Program-made: the position numbers and the translations under genes
The notes under the pieces: model-generated
Told to the model about the DNA's origin: nothing
Seen by the model: only the letters and a program-made list of their open reading frames with translations
The model's database searches: none
Part shown: one piece after another, positions 20,836 to 25,646 of the stretch
How positions within the stretch are numbered: position 1 is the first letter of the stretch
Layout of the letters: every line of letters begins with the position of its first letter
Source of the DNA: a virus
Virus record (IMG/VR): IMGVR_UViG_3300035187_001109
Span: 1 to 25,646 of that record
Strand: one strand, 5' to 3'
DNA: 25,646 nucleotides

Positions 20836-21479
20836 TGCACATTCTCCCTAAAGACAAAGTCAGAATCCCAATCGACGAATGCGCCGTTAGTCATGGGATT
20901 TAACGTATATGTCGGACAAACCTCAGCGACTACAGAAAACGTGCAGGCAGACCCTACAGCCGTTAGAGTTCCGGTTGATGGCGTTCCTATGACCGGCCTG
21001 TGCAAGGTCACGTTAACAGTCGATCCTGAGCCCCTGAGAACCTGAGCGGTTACCTTGTAAGGGTAGCTTCCAAGCTGAATGAAATCGCCTGCTTTAAACA
21101 CGATGACCGAGCTTGCAACGGCGGGTAAATTTCCCACCGAAATTGTTGTGGCATTAGCAGCAGGCACACTGGCAAGCGTTAACGCAGCCGCCTGACCGCT
21201 AGTAAGCTCACCTTGATAACTGGTAAACCATGAAAGGGTTGTCGAGCTAAACGTAATGGTTGCCGCAGTCTGCCTGTCCAGGTTATCAATCGTTTGAATG
21301 ACATCACGCACTTGCGGGTAGTACAAGAACGAGTGAGGCTTAACTGTAAACACCCAAGGCACAGCGGTTACATACTGCGCCGTTCTGACCTGACCTGACC
21401 GAGAATACTGCTGGCCGACCATCCTGCGGTTGTTGACCGTAATAGACTGAGAAATGTCTAAGATTGTTTGAAAGCTCAT
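20832..21479 (-). CDS. minor tail protein, M-like / distal tail protein
   Basis: This 215-residue protein starts M-S-F-Q-T-I-L-D-I-S-Q-S-I-T-V-N-N-R-R-M and continues with Q-Y-S-R-S-G-Q-V-R-T-A and a beta-rich body (G-D-F-I-Q-L-G-S-Y-P-Y-K-V-T, V-T-L-H-R-P-V-I). The order tape measure, this gene, L-like gene matches lambda H-M-L, and it is likely the distal tail ring protein. Its middle (about 100-150) has a small Val/Ala/Thr-rich domain inserted between conserved ends, common in such proteins. It overlaps the tape measure stop by 4 bases. Confidence 0.75.
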   Translation of the reverse strand: MSFQTILDISQSITVNNRRMVGQQYSRSGQVRTAQYVTAVPWVFTVKPHSFLYYPQVRDVIQTIDNLDRQTAATITFSSTTLSWFTSYQGELTSGQAAALTLASVPAANATTISVGNLPAVASSVIVFKAGDFIQLGSYPYKVTAQVLRGSGSTVNVTLHRPVIGTPSTGTLTAVGSACTFSVVAEVCPTYTLNPMTNGAFVDWDSDFVFRENVQ

Positions 21480-23383
21480 GCTCGACCTCTCGGTGAGAGT
21501 GATTTCTGAGCGTAGGCATTCGCAGCCCAGACCGCTCGATTACTGCCCATAATTCGTTCCTCAAACGATTTAACGTCAATCGCCTGAATGTTATAAACAA
21601 CGCCACCGCCTGTCGCCGCAAGCGCGTTGTTAGGGACAATCGTTCCGCTTGATTTGGGTACAAACAGCTCAGGGCCCTTTTCGCCAACAATGTAAGGTTG
21701 ATTGCTATTGACAGGTCCACCGCTGGCTTTAAACAAATCCATGAACGAGCCGCCAGCAGGCAAAAACGAGTCAATAAACCGATTTAGTGACCTTGTCGCA
21801 AACCGTTGAAACAAACTCTTAGCCAAATTCTTAAAGGCTTCGGCGGCTGATTTACCGCGCATAAACGCATCAACGATTTCAGCGCCAAGACTCTTAAACC
21901 CGTCACGAAGGTCTTCGAGCAATTCCTTCATCGGATCAATCTGACCCTTCATGTCGGCAAAGTATTTGTTGACAATCTTGAAGTATTGCTCTTCAGTGAT
22001 AAAGCCCTCTGATAGCAACTGATCGACTCGCTGTAGCTTTTCACCAAGTATTTCTAGCGGTGTCAGCGATGCCTCAATCTCGCGCCTAGCAAGCGCAAGC
22101 ATCTCGTCATAAGACTGTCCCTTGTTAACAGAGTTTGGCTTATCAAATGGATCAGCATTGGGAAATAACGCGCCGTAGTCAAGATCCTTTGCGGCCTGTT
22201 TAATGTCAGCCTGCACTTCGGCCAAAAAGTTTTTTCTAGATTCGTCTGTGCCAAAAATAGCTGTCAAAAACTCAGGCTTTTCTACCTCTTTTGCAGCCTT
22301 GGCGGCAATTAATTCATTGGCTTTTTGCAGAGCTTCTGAACCATATTTCGCAGCCTCAAATCGCAACGCAGCATCTTCGCCTTCGCGTAGTTTGCGAATT
22401 TGAGCGTCCAGCCCGTCAATGTATGCCTTGGTTCTTTCGGCTTGGCGCTTGGCGTTCTTCTCGGCCTCGCTTTCTTCTTTCTTTTGGGTCTCGCTTTTTG
22501 CAGCCTGGGCTTCTTGTATGGTTGTGATTGTTTGCAGAAGCTGCTCTCTAAACTTAGCACCTTCCTTGGTCGCTTCTTTTGTGTTGAGCGCAAGGCTTAA
22601 AACAAAGTCGCGCAGCTCTTCAAACGTGCGCTTGCCCTGGTCAAACGCTCTTAACTCTTCAAATAGCTTTTTGGCTTCTTGCTGAGAAACACCAAGATCT
22701 TTGGATAGCTTCTCTATAGGAGAATCCATAAAAGGCTTGAAGATTTCGGGGAGCGCCAACTTCCAGATAGGCGCGTATTCATTTGTCAGCGCCTTCGTAA
22801 ACTCTTTGATTTCGTTAGTAAGCTTTAGCTTTGATATGTCGTAAAGCTGTTGGTACAAAGCCTTTAAAGCTGGAGCGGCGTCGCTGTAATAACTCTCGCC
22901 AATATCTTTTAGCGATAACGCAGCTTTATTGTTTGCGGCCACAAATTGAGCAGCCGCACTTGATGCGTCTTTTGTCGCGTCCTCAAGAGTCTTTACATCT
23001 TTTGTCAGGCTTGAGAATGCAACAGTAATTAACGGAATGCCAACAGCCGCAAGGCTTCCGAGAACCACCCCTAATGTGCCAAAGCCACTTAAAAGCTGCG
23101 GAAGCTGCTGAGTAAAGGCTTGAGCGGCAGACGTTCCGGAAGCAACCTGTACAGAAAAGTCTTGGACCTGATAACCAATATTTCTGAGGTTATATTGGAA
23201 GTTCTTTTTTGCATTGGCCGCATCGTTCAATGCAGACGAATAAGACCTTGTTTGCTGGCCGGTAGATTCAAGCGTTTGGCCTAGCTCTTGAGCTTTCTTC
23301 TTGGCTTCGTCAGCGCCCTTTTTAAACTCTGCGCTATCAAGGCCCAGGCCGACTTGTAAACCGGCGATCATCTTACCTGCCAT
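21476..23383 (-). CDS. tape measure protein
   Basis: This 635-residue protein has an Ala/Lys/Gln-rich coiled-coil N-terminus (about 18-65), a hydrophobic segment (about 98-125, L-L-S-G-F-G-T-L-G-V-V-L-G-S-L-A-A-V-G-I-P-L), another long charged coil (about 265-335), and a G-P-E-L-F-V-P motif near 587 that is typical of tape-measure C-termini. It sets tail length; at the usual 0.15 nm per residue this predicts a tail near 95 nm. AGGGGGAAACA ends right at the ATG. It overlaps the frameshifted chaperone by 11 bases and the next gene by 4. The chaperone-then-TMP order is a strong sign. Confidence 0.9.
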   Translation of the reverse strand: MAGKMIAGLQVGLGLDSAEFKKGADEAKKKAQELGQTLESTGQQTRSYSSALNDAANAKKNFQYNLRNIGYQVQDFSVQVASGTSAAQAFTQQLPQLLSGFGTLGVVLGSLAAVGIPLITVAFSSLTKDVKTLEDATKDASSAAAQFVAANNKAALSLKDIGESYYSDAAPALKALYQQLYDISKLKLTNEIKEFTKALTNEYAPIWKLALPEIFKPFMDSPIEKLSKDLGVSQQEAKKLFEELRAFDQGKRTFEELRDFVLSLALNTKEATKEGAKFREQLLQTITTIQEAQAAKSETQKKEESEAEKNAKRQAERTKAYIDGLDAQIRKLREGEDAALRFEAAKYGSEALQKANELIAAKAAKEVEKPEFLTAIFGTDESRKNFLAEVQADIKQAAKDLDYGALFPNADPFDKPNSVNKGQSYDEMLALARREIEASLTPLEILGEKLQRVDQLLSEGFITEEQYFKIVNKYFADMKGQIDPMKELLEDLRDGFKSLGAEIVDAFMRGKSAAEAFKNLAKSLFQRFATRSLNRFIDSFLPAGGSFMDLFKASGGPVNSNQPYIVGEKGPELFVPKSSGTIVPNNALAATGGGVVYNIQAIDVKSFEERIMGSNRAVWAANAYAQKSLSPRGRA

Positions 23384-24199
23384 TGTTTCCCCCTAAGATG
23401 TCAAGAAACTCTTTGCGAAATCCTGGCAGCGAAGTGAATGCTAGAAAATCGCGCTCTTGTCTTGTCATGTTGCTTGGAGGTATGAAATATTCCTCCAAAT
23501 GCGGGAAAAACTCTTGAGGCTTCTTAGACTGCGGGTTACGAGAGAAAGAAGACCCGATATTCCAGACGATCGCCATCATGTGCGACATCAGCATCAGGTT
23601 TTGCCTGCCACCAATTACGCCGTCGCGCCACATCAATTCTAACGCTCTTACGGTCGCTACATCAAGATTATCAAAGACTTCTGGCCGCTGACCATTGAAT
23701 ATCGCAGCAGCTCTAATCTGAAGATATAGCGACCCAGTTAGTTTTTTTTCGTTTCTTCGTAAGAGGGATCGACTGTCTTTTGCACAAGCTCTACGAGATG
23801 CTTGATATCAACCTCGGACAGCGTTTCAGATATATCGTCATAGGACAAGGCAAATAAATCTTCGCCTTCCTTAAACCCGACAAGCGAAATCATTGCAATC
23901 TCGCGCATCTTTTGTATGGCTTTGTATCGCGCAGTGGTTCTCATGCTTGAGCCCTGCACCATGACATCATCGTCAGTGACTTTTATGCCGTCATCGTTAG
24001 GTGTCGCAAACTCCCACAGTGATTGCAAGAGCGCCTGATACTCAGCCTCGACAACCTCGTCTGAAGGCTTACGCATCTTTGCCATCAGTTCCTGCATCTC
24101 GTTACGAGTAGGAACATAGACTTCTAAATCGTGGCCGTTAAACTGAATTGTCTTGTACTTTTTTCTCTGGAATCCGCCCAGACGTTCGTGTAGTTTCAT
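23373..24199 (-). CDS. tail assembly chaperone, GT-like -1 frameshift fusion product
   Basis: A -1 slip at A-AAA-AAC (23741-23747) joins the 153-residue short product to a 122-residue extension for a 275-residue protein. The extension is open from the slip site with no stop until the TGA ending at 23373 (L-T-G-S-L-Y-L-Q-I-R-A-A-A-I-F, then M-M-W-R-D-G-V and F-L-D-I-L-G-G). In lambda gpG is 140 and gpGT 279 residues; the sizes here are very close. The fusion would recruit the tape measure and tail tube during assembly. A TTG at 23636 could start the extension alone but would leave 35 open codons unexplained. Confidence 0.82.
23738..24199 (-). CDS. tail assembly chaperone, G-like short form
   Basis: This 153-residue product ends at the TAA just after the slippery site. 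It begins M-K-L-H-E-R-L-G-G-F-Q-R-K-K-Y and has E-V-Y-V-P-T-R-N-E-M-Q-E-L and a polar helical body. ATG 24199 is preferred over the in-frame TTG at 24226 because it overlaps the stop of the gp10-like gene as ATGA. It probably coats the tape measure with the frameshift product in a ratio set by the slip. Position between tail genes and TMP fits lambda G. Confidence 0.85.
   Translation of the reverse strand: MKLHERLGGFQRKKYKTIQFNGHDLEVYVPTRNEMQELMAKMRKPSDEVVEAEYQALLQSLWEFATPNDDGIKVTDDDVMVQGSSMRTTARYKAIQKMREIAMISLVGFKEGEDLFALSYDDISETLSEVDIKHLVELVQKTVDPSYEETKKN
23741..23747 (-). other. -1 programmed frameshift slippery site A-AAA-AAC
   Basis: The coding strand has eight A then C, then TAA. Read in the chaperone frame this is A AAA AAC, a canonical X-XXY-YYZ heptamer, one codon before the stop. 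Slipping back one base enters the frame of the 122-codon extension (codon positions agree: 24199 is in class 1, 23741 in class 2 modulo 3). I see no clear strong hairpin just downstream. Confidence 0.85.
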
Positions 24200-24663
24200 C
24201 TTTTCGCCCTTTGTTTTGCTGCCCAATTGTTTAAATGAGTGCCTAGATCTTGTCTTAGTATTTCTAACATATTTGGTATGGCAGTCTGAAAACCACGCCT
24301 TATAAAAGGTGTGGCCGCTTGGTCTGCCGTCCCATATTCACGAGCTTCGGTTGCAGGCCGGTATTCGCCTTTCTCGTCGTAATACTTAACGCCGACATCA
24401 ACATAACCAAAAGCAAGCGTATTTTGGTTTAGATACTTTCTCTTCTTGTCTTTGCCGGATGCAACTTTAGCGCCAGCACGAACCGTTGTTCTCATGCGAC
24501 CAGTATCTACAGGCGCAATTGATTTAATGACATCTCTGGCAGGCATCACTGCCTTCCTAAGAGCCGGAACCAAAGACCTTTTGGCCGCAGTAGAACCAAA
24601 CTCCTGCTGCATGTCCAGAAGGGTTTTCTCCAGCTCCCTTAGCCCTTTTACCTCAAACTCCAT
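24196..24663 (-). CDS. HK97 gp10-like head-tail connector/tail completion protein
   Basis: This 155-residue protein begins M-E-F-E-V-K-G-L-R-E-L-E-K-T-L-L and has A-L-R-K-A-V-M-P-A-R-D-V-I-K-S-I-A-P-V-D-T-G-R-M-R-T-T-V, the hallmark of the HK97 gp10 family, followed by a P-F-I-R-R-G-F segment. Such proteins sit at the head-tail joint or are needed to complete it. ATG 24663 lies inside the previous gene's last 11 bases. It is odd that it follows rather than precedes the tail tube gene, as it usually lies in the connector cluster before it. It overlaps the chaperone start by ATGA. Confidence 0.82.
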   Translation of the reverse strand: MEFEVKGLRELEKTLLDMQQEFGSTAAKRSLVPALRKAVMPARDVIKSIAPVDTGRMRTTVRAGAKVASGKDKKRKYLNQNTLAFGYVDVGVKYYDEKGEYRPATEAREYGTADQAATPFIRRGFQTAIPNMLEILRQDLGTHLNNWAAKQRAKR

Positions 24664-24874
24664 TGGTAACAATCCGCTTGTAAATGAGATCGTTAAGCCT
24701 GATGACGTAATTCACAACCTCTTCTGGAGTCATGTCGGGCGCATGAGCCTCTGCTATCTTGTGACAGAGATTGATGTTAATCAAACGCTGTTGAGGATAC
24801 CCAAACCAGTTCTTAGCTCCGGTTTGGGCTTGAGCAATGAGATAGCTCAGTAAATCATCACTCGCTCTTTGCAT
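24653..24874 (-). CDS. small hypothetical tail-region protein
   Basis: This 73-residue mostly helical protein (M-Q-R-A-S-D-D-L-L-S-Y-L-I-A-Q, W-F-G-Y-P-Q-Q-R, P-E-E-V-V-N-Y-V-I-R-L-N-D-L-I) is not recognised. It starts within the end of the 62-residue gene (17-base overlap) and overlaps the gp10-like gene by 11 bases, so it is part of the late operon. Small genes in this slot are often tail accessory or chaperone-like proteins. No membrane segment is seen. Confidence 0.65.
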   Translation of the reverse strand: MQRASDDLLSYLIAQAQTGAKNWFGYPQQRLININLCHKIAEAHAPDMTPEEVVNYVIRLNDLIYKRIVTNGV

Positions 24875-25046
24875 GAGCCCTCAGCACAGACAAGCAGACT
24901 GCTTCGGCACCGCCGGGGCTGGCCTTCTGTAGGGCGGCATCCACCTCTTCCAAGGTAAAGGGATGCCCTTTTGCCATTGCATGAAGGTCACCCCTAAATT
25001 CCGCCATCAGCGCCACTAATTCATCAAGTGTTGTTTGACCAGCCAT
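24858..25046 (-). CDS. small hypothetical protein after tail tube
   Basis: A 62-residue acidic/helical protein starts M-A-G-Q-T-T-L-D-E-L-V-A-L-M-A-E-F-R-G-D and has F-T-L-E-E-V-D-A-A-L-Q. ATG 25046 has GAGG about 8 bases upstream; longer in-frame starts would overlap the tail tube gene over 150 bases and look like its shadow. It overlaps the tail tube stop by 23 bases and the next gene by 17. Not recognised; the position suggests a role in tail assembly. Confidence 0.6.
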   Translation of the reverse strand: MAGQTTLDELVALMAEFRGDLHAMAKGHPFTLEEVDAALQKASPGGAEAVCLSVLRAHAKSE

Positions 25047-25518
25047 ATTGATTGCCTCGTGGGTGAATCGTGAAAGTAACCTGAGCCTCTGCGCCTGGAG
25101 CTGGGTCAATCGTCCACTGACTAACGCGGCCATTGAAGGCGTAATAGACGTAATTGGTTCCGTCCGTCGCAGCAATTACAAATGTACGGTCAATCGTACC
25201 GTTGTAAGCATCTGCGCGAAGCAAAAGAAGGTTTGTGTCTGCTGGATTCCAGGCCGCAACAACAGTCATGGAAGTCGGCGCAGACTGAACCGGTATCTTG
25301 TCGGACTGGCGCGAGCCAGCAACCGCAAAATTAGCAACCGCATCGTCCTGACCAAAAGCAGGAATCGCTTCAACCGGTACAAGCTGAGCAGAAACCGCAA
25401 TGGCCGAAACAGAAGCGTAGACGCTAAGGTTGGCTGTAGTTAAAGGAGTGGGATTCGCCCCCGGCTGGCAATATAGAGAGGCTGAAAAGCCGGGTAAAAC
25501 TTTATTGGGGAGTGCCAT
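25024..25518 (-). CDS. major tail tube protein (lambda V-like)
   Basis: This 164-residue beta-rich protein begins M-A-L-P-N-K-V-L-P-G-F-S-A-S-L-Y and is followed by the chaperone and tape measure cluster, as in lambda V-G-GT-H. Later blocks are V-V-A-A-W-N-P-A-D, R-A-D-A-Y-N-G-T-I-D-R-T-F-V-I and V-T-F-T-I-H-P-R-G, typical of tube proteins with a single fold. It forms the hexameric tail tube around the tape measure. AGGTG upstream gives a good start signal. There is no Ig-like C-terminal extension as in lambda gpV, so it is shorter than gpV's 246 residues. The family call is by position and style. Confidence 0.8.
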   Translation of the reverse strand: MALPNKVLPGFSASLYCQPGANPTPLTTANLSVYASVSAIAVSAQLVPVEAIPAFGQDDAVANFAVAGSRQSDKIPVQSAPTSMTVVAAWNPADTNLLLLRADAYNGTIDRTFVIAATDGTNYVYYAFNGRVSQWTIDPAPGAEAQVTFTIHPRGNQYGWSNNT

Positions 25519-25526
25519 TTTTCACC

Positions 25527-25646
25527 TCATGAAGGAATATCTAACGTGCAATCTAAAACGATTTGATGTAACTTGTTGTCATTATCGTATGTATGAAACA
25601 GCCAATCAACATCAACTTTTGCCACAAAAAACAAGCCGCCAAAAGT
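25527..25646 (-). CDS. partial late protein (C-terminus only)
   Basis: The last 39 codons of a gene that enters from the right edge are visible: T-F-G-G-L-F-F-V-A-K-V-D-V-D-W-L-F-H, then H-Q-I-V-L-D-C-T-L-D-I-P-S and TGA. It ends eight bases before the tail tube ATG, inside its ribosome binding site region. In this place phages usually encode a tail terminator or head-tail connector, but the visible part is too short to confirm. The open frame and Trp/Phe-rich beta look support a real gene. Confidence 0.6.
   Translation of the reverse strand, partial: TFGGLFFVAKVDVDWLFHTYDNDNKLHQIVLDCTLDIPS

Noticed and set aside
24200-24226. TTG start for the tail chaperone
   Set aside because: The ATG at 24199 overlaps the previous stop as ATGA, which is the house style of this genome. 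The TTG form would add residues of no family likeness.
25047-25175. A longer form of the 62-residue gene after the tail tube
   Set aside because: The extra residues lie wholly inside the tail tube gene and look off-frame. ATG 25046 has its own ribosome binding site.

Overview
The window is part of the genome of a long-tailed (siphovirus-type) double-stranded DNA phage. The late genes follow the order of the lambda tail operon: tail tube, tail assembly chaperone with a -1 frameshift, tape measure, M-like and L-like minor tail proteins, and a J-like tip protein. Replication and recombination genes lie at the other end. The replication and recombination proteins resemble those of phages of Burkholderia and other betaproteobacteria. 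The LamG-like, GPTGPTG collagen-like and MAHFAKLD-type virion proteins are typical of uncultured freshwater and marine phages. The host is therefore probably an aquatic (beta)proteobacterium; this is inferred from family resemblance, not from any search. No integrase, repressor, tRNA or CRISPR array was seen. G+C looks moderate by eye and was not calculated.

Layout. (1) 1-2062, minus strand: a small early group of an edge-truncated gene, a possible helicase-loader-like protein, a winged-helix replication protein, an HNH nuclease and a PD-(D/E)XK-like protein. (2) 2063-2151: divergent intergenic region. (3) 2152-6057, plus strand: recombination operon with an ERF annealing protein, SSB and a YqaJ exonuclease. 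It also holds an HNH/AP2 homing endonuclease, a DUF1364-like zinc protein, several small unknown genes and a 30-residue membrane peptide at 2484-2576. (4) 6035-7620, minus strand: lysis genes (GH24 endolysin and three small membrane proteins). (5) 7598-9155, minus strand: a family 2 glycosyltransferase with TPR-like repeats and a second HNH/AP2 endonuclease. (6) 9224-16144, minus strand: about 7 kb of modular adhesion and fibre genes (Gly-rich, three LamG-like modules, collagen-like, small structural proteins). (7) 16220-25646, minus strand: tail morphogenesis.

Genes are packed almost without gaps. Many junctions are ATGA, TAATG or TAGTG overlaps, which suggests translational coupling in long operons. 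No stretch over 300 bases lacks a gene. The most interesting items are the A-AAA-AAC frameshift giving a GT-like chaperone fusion, and the adhesion region. The latter has collagen blocks interleaved with a repeated beta module, a self-cleaving S74 chaperone domain on the J-like protein, a foreign-looking module inside the LamG protein, and a shared C-terminal tag on two unrelated proteins. A GNAT acetyltransferase also sits where lambda carries K and I.
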